A stretch of DNA of 64,000 nt, taken from Chryseobacterium viscerum. GTDB taxonomy: Bacteria; Bacteroidota; Bacteroidia; Flavobacteriales; Weeksellaceae. The DNA is taken from contig NZ_PPEG02000003.1 in the NCBI RefSeq assembly GCF_002899945.2, positions 434,001 to 498,000 of the forward strand, read 5' to 3'. The position numbers and the translations under genes were made by a program. The notes below the pieces were generated by a model. That model worked only from the letters and a program-made list of their open reading frames with translations, was not told the DNA's origin and searched no databases. Of this stretch, positions 34,153-41,496 are shown piece by piece; position 1 is the first letter of the stretch, and each line of letters begins with the position of its first letter.

Positions 34153-35409
34153 ATGAGCATCAATTTCACAACAGCAACTATTAAAGACTTTGAGAATATA
34201 CCAGATAATAACATGGCTCAAAGGGCTGAAATATTTTATGAATATTTAGACTATGTAAAGTCTAATGGTCATATGAACTACAGACTGAAGAATACTTCAG
34301 GAACCAATGCAATACTGAATGTAAATATTGCAAACCAGAACAGAGAATTTGTTAGTTTTGTATCAAGTGATTATTTGGGATTTACACAGCACCCAAAAGT
34401 AAAACAAGCTGCTATTGAAGGGATAGAGAAATATGGTACTGGTACTGGAGCTACTCCTCTTATCGGTGGCTATTTTGATTATCACAATGCTTTAGAAAAG
34501 AAAATTTCAAGTTTTTTTAAACGAACAGAAGACGAAGCCGTAGTATTTACTACCGGTTATACAGCTAATAGTGCGAGTTTACAATGCTTAATGCAGAAGG
34601 AAGATCTCGCTATTTTAGATATGGCAGTGCATGCCAGTGTACACGAAGGATGTGCTTTTACCAATAAAAAAACATTTCCGCACAATAATTTGGAATCTTT
34701 GGAACACATTTTGAAGGTATCTGAAAATCTGTACCGTACGAAACTCGTTATTGTGGATGGAGTGTATTCCCAGGATGGTGATACCTCTCATATTAATGAG
34801 ATCTATAATCTTGTGAAAAAGTACAATGCCTTTCTGATGGTAGACGACGTACACGGTGTCGGCATCCTCGGAGAAACCGGAAGAGGTACTTTGGAACAAG
34901 CTGGATTATTGGATAAAGTGGATATCATCACTGGAACATTCAGTAAAACGTTTGGTAACCTTGGAGGATATGTTATAGCCGATAAAAAATTGGCAGCATT
35001 CATGAGATTCCACTCCCGCCAGCAGATCTTCTCAGCTACAGCCCCACCATCATCCGCAGGAATCGTTAAAGCCATTGATTTAATAGATGAAGAACCTATC
35101 TGGAGAGAAAAACTCTGGAACAATATCAACTATTTCAAAAAAGGACTTGATGATTTAGGATTGGATACCGGAGTTACCTGTTCCGCAATTATACCCGTAA
35201 AAATTGGAGATCCTTATGTAACAGGAGAAGCCGGAAAACTACTAATAGAAAAAGGAATCTATACCAACCCGATTCTTTACCCGGCTGTACCAAGAAAAGA
35301 TGCGCGTATAAGGATGAGTGTAACGGCAAGACACGAAAAAGAACATCTGGACAAAACGCTTAACGCGTTTGACGATATTAATAAAAAATTGCATATTGCA
35401 AAAAAATAA
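34153..35409 (+). CDS. Alpha-oxoamine synthase (serine/cysteate palmitoyltransferase-like)
   Basis: A 418-residue PLP enzyme of the alpha-oxoamine synthase family (KBL, AONS, SPT). The PLP Lys is residue 265 in GTFSKTFGNLGGYV; DDVHGVG (231-237) and HASVHEGC hold the cofactor and substrate contacts. These enzymes condense an amino acid with an acyl-CoA or acyl-ACP. No threonine dehydrogenase (kbl partner) or biotin genes are adjacent, so serine palmitoyltransferase for sphingolipids, or cysteate acyltransferase for sulfonolipids (both made in this group of bacteria), is the better guess. A TetR-type regulator follows after six bases. Confidence 0.85.
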   Translation: MSINFTTATIKDFENIPDNNMAQRAEIFYEYLDYVKSNGHMNYRLKNTSGTNAILNVNIANQNREFVSFVSSDYLGFTQHPKVKQAAIEGIEKYGTGTGATPLIGGYFDYHNALEKKISSFFKRTEDEAVVFTTGYTANSASLQCLMQKEDLAILDMAVHASVHEGCAFTNKKTFPHNNLESLEHILKVSENLYRTKLVIVDGVYSQDGDTSHINEIYNLVKKYNAFLMVDDVHGVGILGETGRGTLEQAGLLDKVDIITGTFSKTFGNLGGYVIADKKLAAFMRFHSRQQIFSATAPPSSAGIVKAIDLIDEEPIWREKLWNNINYFKKGLDDLGLDTGVTCSAIIPVKIGDPYVTGEAGKLLIEKGIYTNPILYPAVPRKDARIRMSVTARHEKEHLDKTLNAFDDINKKLHIAKK

Positions 35410-35415
35410 TAAATT

Positions 35416-36042
35416 ATGCCTAGAAAAGTAGTGCAGGGCCCCATTAGGGACAAAGAAAAAACAAAACAAAAACTGCTTGCTGCAGTTGGTAAAATTTTAA
35501 GAGTAAAAGGATACTCCGGATTAAAAGTAAGTAAGATTGCCGCAGTCGCTGGATTTGATAAAAAATTGATCTATGAGTACTTTGGAAGTACTGATAAGCT
35601 GATCGACGAATATATCAAATCTCAGGATTACTGGAGTCAGGTAAATCAGGATGTAAATATTGATTTTTCTGACGGAGGGCAAGAGCTTACCAAAATGGTT
35701 GTTCTGAACCAGTTTGAGAATCTGAAGAAAAATAAAGAACTTCAGAAGATTATTCTTTGGGAACTTTCAGAAAGCAAACCTATCCTTAGAAAATTAGTAG
35801 ACCAACGTGAAGAAGTAGGAGAAGTGCTGTTTGGAAATATATCAGACCCTTTCTTCGGAGAAGGAGCAACAAGACACAGAGCAATTATGGCCCTAATTGT
35901 TTCAGGAGCTTACTATCTCAACCTTTATACAGCTTATAACGCAAGTAAATTCTGCGGTATAGATCTGAAAACAGAGGACGGAAGAAAAGAAATAGAAAAA
36001 GCTATTGTTGAATTGATTGGATTTGCATACGATAAGAAATAA
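35416..36042 (+). CDS. TetR/AcrR-family regulator
   Basis: A 208-residue regulator with the TetR helix-turn-helix in residues 15-62 (TKQKLLAAVGKILRVKGYSGLKVSKIAAVAGFDKKLIYEYFGSTDKL) and a helical ligand domain after. The start lies six bases after the oxoamine synthase stop, so both are in one operon. It may respond to fatty-acid or lipid state and control the synthase, which is an inference from context. Confidence 0.9.
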   Translation: MPRKVVQGPIRDKEKTKQKLLAAVGKILRVKGYSGLKVSKIAAVAGFDKKLIYEYFGSTDKLIDEYIKSQDYWSQVNQDVNIDFSDGGQELTKMVVLNQFENLKKNKELQKIILWELSESKPILRKLVDQREEVGEVLFGNISDPFFGEGATRHRAIMALIVSGAYYLNLYTAYNASKFCGIDLKTEDGRKEIEKAIVELIGFAYDKK

Positions 36043-36139
36043 TCATTAAAAGTTTTCCGATTTGAGCAGAAATACATTTTTGTTGATATTTGAAAACTTT
36101 TAATTTTCAAATTAAAACTATATTTCTTATTTTTGACCA

Positions 36140-37225
36140 ATGGAAAATTTTATAGTATCTGCAAGAAAATATCGTCCTCAGGAGTTTGATACTGTTGTGG
36201 GACAATCCCATATTACGGATACTTTAGAACATGCAATTGAAGAAAGTCAACTCGCTCAGGCATTACTTTTTTGTGGTCCTCGTGGTGTGGGTAAAACTAC
36301 TTGTGCCAGAATTCTTGCAAGAAAGATCAATGAGAAAGATGGCTCGGTTTCAGAAGACGGCTTTGCCTATAATATCTATGAGTTGGATGCTGCATCCAAT
36401 AACTCTGTAGATGATATCAGGGAACTGATAGATCAGGTAAGATTTGCCCCTCAGGTTGGTAAATACAAAGTATATATCATTGATGAGGTTCATATGCTGT
36501 CTTCTGCCGCTTTCAACGCTTTCCTTAAAACGCTTGAAGAGCCGCCTGCTCATGCTATTTTCATTTTGGCAACCACGGAGAAACATAAAATTATTCCAAC
36601 AATTTTATCCCGCTGCCAGATCTATGACTTCAAGAGAATTGTCATTGAAGACATCCAGAATCATCTGAGAACGATTGCCCAAAAAGAAAATATCCAGTAC
36701 GAAGACGATGCATTGTACCTGATTGCTCAAAAAGCTGATGGCGCATTAAGAGATGCACTTTCTATCTTCGACAGGCTCTCCACATTCTCCCAAAAAAATA
36801 TTACGCTGGCTAAAGCAGCTGAAGTCTTAAATATTCTGGATTACGACCAATATTTGAATATTGTAGATCTCGCCAAGGAAAACAAAATTCCTGAAGTGCT
36901 TTCTGCGTTCAATGAGATTGTAAAAAAAGGATTTGATTCTCATATTTTCATTGCCGGATTAGGAAATCATTTCAGAGATCTGATGATGGCACAGAATACT
37001 TCTACTATTGATCTCATCGAAGTAGGAGAGAAGACAAAAACCAAATTTATAGAACAGGGACAGAAGTGGGCCGCCCAGCAGCTGATAGATGGTATTGAGA
37101 TCTGCAACCATGCGGATATTAATTATAAGAACTCCAAAAACCCAAGACTTACGGTTGAAATTGCATTAATGCAGCTGGCTTCACTGACAGCTAATTTAGG
37201 TGATACTAAAAAAAAAAGTTCCTGA
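36140..37225 (+). CDS. dnaX: DNA polymerase III gamma/tau subunit DnaX, gamma-like N-terminal part
   Basis: Clamp-loader ATPase. Residues 1-361 contain the AAA+ module and the oligomerisation domain: Walker A GPRGVGKT (46-53), Walker B VYIIDEVH (111-118), sensor-1 region ATTEKHK and SRC motif (ILSRCQIYDF). The zinc module with four cysteines that sits after Walker A in E. coli is absent here. This zero frame ends at TGA (37223-37225) just after a run of ten A at 37208-37217. The tau C-terminal domain continues in the -1 frame and ends at 37839. Both a programmed slip giving gamma and tau and a sequence error are possible. Confidence 0.93.
   Translation: MENFIVSARKYRPQEFDTVVGQSHITDTLEHAIEESQLAQALLFCGPRGVGKTTCARILARKINEKDGSVSEDGFAYNIYELDAASNNSVDDIRELIDQVRFAPQVGKYKVYIIDEVHMLSSAAFNAFLKTLEEPPAHAIFILATTEKHKIIPTILSRCQIYDFKRIVIEDIQNHLRTIAQKENIQYEDDALYLIAQKADGALRDALSIFDRLSTFSQKNITLAKAAEVLNILDYDQYLNIVDLAKENKIPEVLSAFNEIVKKGFDSHIFIAGLGNHFRDLMMAQNTSTIDLIEVGEKTKTKFIEQGQKWAAQQLIDGIEICNHADINYKNSKNPRLTVEIALMQLASLTANLGDTKKKSS
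37208..37217 (+). promoter_or_regulatory. Run of ten A at the dnaX frame switch (candidate slippage site)
   Basis: The zero frame reads AAA AAA AAA AGT TCC TGA. A -1 shift anywhere in the A-run gives AAA AAA AAG TTC and an open frame to 37839. Slippage on A-runs in dnaX is known in E. coli (ribosomal) and Thermus (transcriptional). The +1 frame is open only for eight further codons. Confidence 0.5.
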
Positions 37226-37263
37226 TTCTAGCCCCGTTTCTTAGTGAGAAACAGGAGGTCAAG

Positions 37264-37839
37264 ATGCCGGAAAAAGCTCCGGAGAAAAGAGAAGTTAAAG
37301 CAGAACAACAGTCTGCAGCTCCTGAAAAAATAGAGGAAACTTCTGTAACGAAAACAACCAAGCCATTATCAAGACCGGGGATTTCTTCCGGATTCAGCAT
37401 CAATTCCTTTTTGAATAAAGAAGATAAAGTGGAAACAGCAGAAAATGTTGTTGTGAAAACTGAAACTCTTCCTCAGCACCATTTTACAGATACAGATCTG
37501 CAGATGGAATGGAAAATTATGCTTCAACATCTTCAGGTAAAAAATAACATTGTATTCAATGCTGTAAAAACCTTCAAACTGGTAAAATCTGAAGAAAATA
37601 AAATCAGAGTTTTATTCCCCTCAGATTCTGCTAAAGTAGAATTTGATAAAATAAGTGGAGAATTTTTCAATCATTTTAAAAGAAAAATTCAGAACCATGC
37701 TATCGAGGTAGAATACGTCAGAGACGTTGAAAACCTGAAGATTGAAGTCGTTACCAAGAGAAAAATGTTTGAAAAATTTATAGAAAAAAATCCACTTTTG
37801 AAAGATCTTGATGATTTAATGAAGTTTGATTTGACATAA
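37264..37839 (+). CDS. dnaX: DnaX tau-specific C-terminal part, -1 frame
   Basis: An open frame from the A-run at 37208-37217 to 37839; the first ATG is 37264 (191 residues). It starts with a charged proline/lysine-rich linker (MPEKAPEKREVKAEQQ) and ends with a domain of about 110 residues (DTDLQMEWKIMLQHLQVKNNIVFNAVKTFK and ending KNPLLKDLDDLMKFDLT), which is how flavobacterial tau proteins end. Joined by a -1 shift the product would have 566 residues, the normal size for this group. It is unlikely to be an independent gene: no promoter or spacing is seen. Confidence 0.8.
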   Translation: MPEKAPEKREVKAEQQSAAPEKIEETSVTKTTKPLSRPGISSGFSINSFLNKEDKVETAENVVVKTETLPQHHFTDTDLQMEWKIMLQHLQVKNNIVFNAVKTFKLVKSEENKIRVLFPSDSAKVEFDKISGEFFNHFKRKIQNHAIEVEYVRDVENLKIEVVTKRKMFEKFIEKNPLLKDLDDLMKFDLT

Positions 37840-37853
37840 TTTTTATATATTTG
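37825..37853 (+). promoter_or_regulatory. Promoter, TTTG-N17-TATATTTG
   Basis: TTTG at 37825-37828 and TATATTTG at 37846-37853, overlapping the end of dnaX. It points at the small membrane-protein locus at 37895-38155 and perhaps at the DAHP synthase gene. Confidence 0.5.
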
Positions 37854-37894
37854 TAGAATATTTCTGTTGAAAATACGTTTTCAACAAGAACAAA

Positions 37895-38155
37895 TTGCAA
37901 CCAGAAACGCTAAAACAAAGACATTTCCAGAATAAAATGGAAAAATTGACTAACACATATCAGTCTTTTTTTGCACCCGCTAATTATTTTTTTAGCGGTT
38001 ATTTTAGTTTTTCTGCTTCTTATTATAGAAATTTCAGAACCTATTACCGATTTTATTGGTATTGTTAACTGAATTTCTTTCCAAAAAATACAGGAGAAGT
38101 AGAGCCCTATTATTTTCCTGATTCCTTTAAACAATTTTTGAACGGCATTTTTTGA
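37895..38155 (+). pseudogene. Frame-broken small membrane-protein gene
   Basis: Three frames each look coding in turn. From TTG 37895 or ATG 37937 the frame reads MEKLTNTYQSF; after the run of seven T (37966-37972) a different frame gives the helix LIIFLAVILVFLLLIIEISEP and ends IGIVN at a TGA (38070); a third frame from 38069 reads LNFFPKNTGEVEPYYFP and ends at 38155. With one T removed and one base added the parts join into a protein of about 85 residues with one TM helix. The plain frame from 37937 is open for 43 codons but its composition is odd. A promoter precedes it. AT-rich DNA can mimic hydrophobic coding, so this stays tentative. Confidence 0.4.
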
Positions 38156-38238
38156 AAAGAATTATAAATTAATTTTATAATCCAATGGGCTATTGCTGTC
38201 AACTAAAAAAATTATACAAAAACAATAAAATTTAGAAT

Positions 38239-39321
38239 ATGAATTTAAATGATTTAAAAAACGAGTGGATCGATGGGCTTACACAGCCTTTAATGATTGC
38301 AGGACCATGTAGCGCGGAAAGTGAAACTCAAATGCTTGAAACGGCGAGGAGAATTAAAGAATCCAATGCGAATGTATCGGTTTTCCGTGCAGGAATCTGG
38401 AAACCTCGTACCAAACCAAATGGTTTCGAAGGAGTAGGAGTGATCGGTTTGAACTGGCTAAAAAAAGTAAAAGAAGAGTACGGTTTTAAAACAGCGACTG
38501 AGGTTGCGAATGCACACCACGTTTTTGCAGCTTTAGAAGCAGATGTGGATGTTCTTTGGATAGGAGCGCGTTCTACAGTGAACCCGTTTACAGTACAGGA
38601 AATCGCAATGGCTTTAAGAGGAACCAATAAGCCGGTATTCGTAAAAAACCCCGTTAATCCGGATCTTGCTTTATGGATCGGAGCGTTGGAAAGACTTCTA
38701 GGACAGGATATTAAAAACCTGGGTGTAATCCACAGAGGATTTTCAACTTACCAGAAAACAAAATACAGAAACAATCCAAACTGGCAAATTGCCCTTGACT
38801 TCAAGAGCCAGTTTCCAAATATTCCAATGCTGATCGACCCGTCGCACATCTGCGGAAACAGAACAGGTCTTGCTGATATTACGCAGGAAGCTCTTAACGT
38901 AGGATACCAGGGTGCTATTATTGAGTCACACTGCAATCCTGATGAAGCTTGGAGTGATGCTTCACAGCAGATTACTCCAGAGGTTCTTGCAGATCTTATT
39001 GGTAACCTGAAAGTAAGAAGTACCAATCTTGCAGGTTTTGAAGGTGAAATGGGAAGACACAGAACCTTGATCTCAGACCTTGACTTCCAGTTAATTGAAC
39101 TTCTTTCTCAAAGGATGAAAATTTCTGAAAAGATTGGTAAGCTTAAAAAGGAAAACGATATTGCGATCTTCCAGCCGGAACGTTGGAAAGTAATTACAGA
39201 ATACGCTACTCAAAAAGCAAAAGAAACCGGAATGTCTCAGGAATTTATTGAAAAAGTCTTCAAAGCGATTCACGAGGAGTCTATTGAAGTTCAGAATAGT
39301 ATTATGATCGATAAGAGATAA
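38239..39321 (+). CDS. Bifunctional DAHP synthase / chorismate mutase
   Basis: A 360-residue cytosolic enzyme of the shikimate pathway. Residues 1-260 are a type I-beta DAHP synthase (3-deoxy-7-phosphoheptulonate synthase): MIAGPCSAES, RAGIWKPRTKPNGFEG, WIGARSTVNPF, and IDPSHICGNR are the metal/PEP motifs. Residues 270-360 form an AroQ-type chorismate mutase (DLDFQLIELLSQRMKISEKIGKLKKENDIAIFQPERW). The order synthase then mutase is the Bacteroidota form, where the mutase part also serves feedback control by prephenate or chorismate. No other aromatic genes are adjacent. Confidence 0.95.
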   Translation: MNLNDLKNEWIDGLTQPLMIAGPCSAESETQMLETARRIKESNANVSVFRAGIWKPRTKPNGFEGVGVIGLNWLKKVKEEYGFKTATEVANAHHVFAALEADVDVLWIGARSTVNPFTVQEIAMALRGTNKPVFVKNPVNPDLALWIGALERLLGQDIKNLGVIHRGFSTYQKTKYRNNPNWQIALDFKSQFPNIPMLIDPSHICGNRTGLADITQEALNVGYQGAIIESHCNPDEAWSDASQQITPEVLADLIGNLKVRSTNLAGFEGEMGRHRTLISDLDFQLIELLSQRMKISEKIGKLKKENDIAIFQPERWKVITEYATQKAKETGMSQEFIEKVFKAIHEESIEVQNSIMIDKR

Positions 39322-39382
39322 ATTGCAGATAATAGGTAAGAGAGAGCGAAAACTTTTACCAGATTTCCGGCAAAAAATATAG

Positions 39383-39458
39383 ATTAGGGCTTAGACGTCA
39401 GGACTTAGGGAATTGAAACATGTGTTTTTAACCTATTTCCTGAATTCTAAGCCCTAAT
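39383..39458. repeat. Long inverted repeat (REP-like palindrome)
   Basis: ATTAGGGCTTAGA (39383-39395) and TCTAAGCCCTAAT (39446-39458) are perfect 13-base inverted arms, with a second inner match TCAGGA/TCCTGA. The element lies between the DAHP synthase stop and the rsgA promoter box. It lacks a T-run, so it is not a simple terminator; it looks like a dispersed palindromic repeat. Confidence 0.65.
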
Positions 39459-39462
39459 TCCT

Positions 39463-39470
39463 TATATTTG
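39463..39470 (+). promoter_or_regulatory. -7 promoter box of rsgA (TATATTTG)
   Basis: Exact TAnnTTTG match 15 bases before the rsgA ATG. No TTG at the usual distance; that position falls inside the right arm of the inverted repeat. Confidence 0.4.
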
Positions 39471-39484
39471 CACCAGCATTATCT

Positions 39485-40411
39485 ATGAAAGGAAAAATCA
39501 TTAAATCTACAGGCAGTTGGTACCAGGTTTTGGAATTGGAAACAAATAAAATTTTCGAGGCCAGAATCAGGGGGAAATTCAAATTAATAAAAACCAGACT
39601 TACCAATCCACTTGCCGTAGGAGATTTTGTCGAGTTTCAACTGGAACAGGATGATATTGCCTGGATCACAAAAATTGAACCCCGTTTCAATTATCTGATC
39701 AGAAAATCCGTAAACCTTTCGAAAGAAGCCCATATCATTGCTTCTAATATTGATACGGCATGCTTTATCTTTACCCTTAAACATCCTGAAACATCATTAG
39801 GTTTCCTGGATAGGTTTCTGGCATGCTGCGAAGCTTATAATATTACACCATTGATTCTTTTTAATAAGATTGACGTTTTACATGAAGAAGAAATTGAAAT
39901 CGTAAAAGACATAGAATTTGTGTACCAGGAAATAGGGTATGACACATTGGAGATTTCATCATATTCCAGATTGAATCTGGATCAGCTTCAGGACATCCTT
40001 AAAGATAAAACTTCAGTATTCTTTGGACATTCCGGTTGTGGAAAATCTACTTTGGTGAATGCTTTACAACCAGGATTAAATTTAAAAACATCTGAAATTT
40101 CAGACACCCATCTGAAAGGAAAACATACCACTACTTTTGCACAGATGCATTTCTGGGATTTTGGCGGGAATGTTATTGATACACCAGGTGTTCGTGAATT
40201 TGCCATGATCGATATTGAAAAAGAAGAAGTACAGCATTATTTTCCCGAAATTTTTAAAAAGAGAGAAGAGTGCAAATTCCACAACTGTCTTCACATTAAC
40301 GAACCCAAATGTGCCGTTCTTGACGCCCTGGAAACAGGTGAAATTCAAGATACGCGATATTCTACCTATATTAAATTGATGGACGAAGCAGAAGAAGCTT
40401 CCCAAAAATAA
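39485..40411 (+). CDS. rsgA: Ribosome small-subunit biogenesis GTPase RsgA
   Basis: A 308-residue circularly permuted GTPase that acts late in 30S subunit maturation. N-terminal OB-fold (residues 1-70: KGKIIKSTGSWYQVL, and VGDFVEF), then G motifs in permuted order G4 (LFNKIDV), G1 (GHSGCGKSTLVNAL), G3 (DTPGVREFAM), and a C-terminal zinc site (CKFHNCLHINEPKC, ligands Cys-His-Cys with one more Cys). All are intact. Full family length. Confidence 0.96.
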   Translation: MKGKIIKSTGSWYQVLELETNKIFEARIRGKFKLIKTRLTNPLAVGDFVEFQLEQDDIAWITKIEPRFNYLIRKSVNLSKEAHIIASNIDTACFIFTLKHPETSLGFLDRFLACCEAYNITPLILFNKIDVLHEEEIEIVKDIEFVYQEIGYDTLEISSYSRLNLDQLQDILKDKTSVFFGHSGCGKSTLVNALQPGLNLKTSEISDTHLKGKHTTTFAQMHFWDFGGNVIDTPGVREFAMIDIEKEEVQHYFPEIFKKREECKFHNCLHINEPKCAVLDALETGEIQDTRYSTYIKLMDEAEEASQK

Positions 40412-40798
40412 TCAAAAACAACATCTTATCATCCCTAATGCAGATTAATTCGGACAATCTGTACATATTTTAGTGCCCTTATGCCAGAATAATATTTTTA
40501 ATAATATGTTTTTATAAGAATCATATTAACTTTTCTGTTTGGTTATCTGTTTTTGGGGCTTATTTTTTTAATTTTTTGATGAAAAAAAAGTCCGTTTTAG
40601 AATAACTCTACTTTTTGGCATAGCTATTTTGGCAGATAACTCCACTTTTGTCACATTTTAAATTTTCTTTACAATGATATTTGGGAAATTTCAATTATTT
40701 TATTAATTGCTATAGAAACAATAATGTTGTTAAAAACGATCCTATTTCGCTTTTTAAATTATTGAATTAATAAAAAACAATGGTGTTTTTTGAGAAAT

Positions 40799-40949
40799 AA
40801 AAAACCCAGCCGAAGCTGGGTAAAAACTAATAACCATGAAAACTCAAATTAAACATGAGAATCGGAATAGAATGAACAATTACTGTGCCAAAGTTTGGTT
40901 CACAATTTCTTAATAAAAGTTATTTTTATGTTAAAAAAAAATTAAAATA
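40799..40949 (-). ncRNA. Candidate minus-strand small RNA ending in a strong terminator
   Basis: On the minus strand the hairpin CCCAGC-TTCG-GCTGGG (40804-40819) is followed by six T, an ideal terminator, yet no minus-strand gene ends here. A TATCTTTG box sits on the minus strand at 40955-40962, so a transcript of about 150 bases is possible. On the plus strand the same stretch encodes a 25-codon frame (ATG at 40836). Which strand is used cannot be decided from sequence. Confidence 0.35.
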
Positions 40950-40969
40950 AAAATCAAAGATATTTTTTG

Positions 40970-40977
40970 TAATTTTG
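40970..40977 (+). promoter_or_regulatory. -7 promoter box of ndk (TAATTTTG)
   Basis: TAnnTTTG match 24 bases before the ndk start. No clear -33 box. Confidence 0.4.
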
Positions 40978-41000
40978 CGCCATTAAAAAAATATACATTT

Positions 41001-41417
41001 ATGTCTAACATTACATTCACTATGATTAAGCCTGATGCAGTTGCTGACGGACATATCGGTGCTATATTGGGTAAGATTGCTGAAGGAGGTTTTAAGATCA
41101 AAGCTTTAAAATTAACTCAGCTTACAGTTGCTGATGCGAAAAAATTCTATGAAGTACACGCTGAAAGACCATTTTATGGTGAATTGGTAGAATTCATGAG
41201 TTCTGGTCCTATCGTAGCTGCAGTTTTAGAAAAAGACAATGCAGTTGAAGATTTCAGAACATTAATTGGTGCTACTAATCCTGCAGAAGCAGCAGAAGGT
41301 ACAATCAGAAAAATGTTTGCAAGAAGCATCGGAGAAAATGCTGTTCACGGTTCAGATTCTGACGAGAATGCATTGATCGAAGCTCAATTCCATTTTTCAG
41401 GAAGAGAGATTTTCTAA
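41001..41417 (+). CDS. ndk: Nucleoside-diphosphate kinase
   Basis: A 138-residue enzyme of standard length that transfers phosphate from NTPs to NDPs. [16 protein letters not shown] at the start is the family opening; catalytic His lies in [28 protein letters not shown] forms the nucleotide site. Likely hexameric or tetrameric and cytosolic. Monocistronic: own promoter box and a strong terminator 20 bases after the stop. Confidence 0.97.
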   Translation: MSNITFTMIKPDAVADGHIGAILGKIAEGGFKIKALKLTQLTVADAKKFYEVHAERPFYGELVEFMSSGPIVAAVLEKDNAVEDFRTLIGATNPAEAAEGTIRKMFARSIGENAVHGSDSDENALIEAQFHFSGREIF

Positions 41418-41436
41418 GAAAATCATCTTACAAAAT

Positions 41437-41472
41437 AAAAATCCGGAGAAGTTTCTCCGGATTTTGTTTTTT
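41437..41472 (+). terminator. Rho-independent terminator of ndk
   Basis: AAAATCCGGAGAA pairs perfectly with TTCTCCGGATTTT around a two- to three-base loop, followed by GTTTTTT. It is also placed to end the minus-strand fucosidase transcript. Confidence 0.88.
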
Positions 41473-41496
41473 AATAAGGGTAGGTGTCAAACGATA

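Larger units (their letters stand above)
40412..41000. other. Intergenic region with conserved-looking hairpin element
   Basis: 590 bases. The part 40412-40790 is AT-rich with nothing recognised. A CCCAGC-CGAA-GCTGGG hairpin lies at 40804-40819 with the features listed separately, and the ndk promoter box at 40970. Confidence 0.55.

Noticed and set aside
34153..35409. Glycine C-acetyltransferase (kbl) or AONS (bioF)
   Set aside because: Family resemblance is shared by all oxoamine synthases, but no threonine dehydrogenase or biotin genes are adjacent; left at the family level with a lipid role preferred.
40836..40913. 25-codon frame (MKTQIKHENRNRM and on) after the hairpin upstream of ndk
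   Set aside because: Not listed as a gene: too short to judge, no leader-peptide logic with ndk. Kept only within the small-RNA finding.
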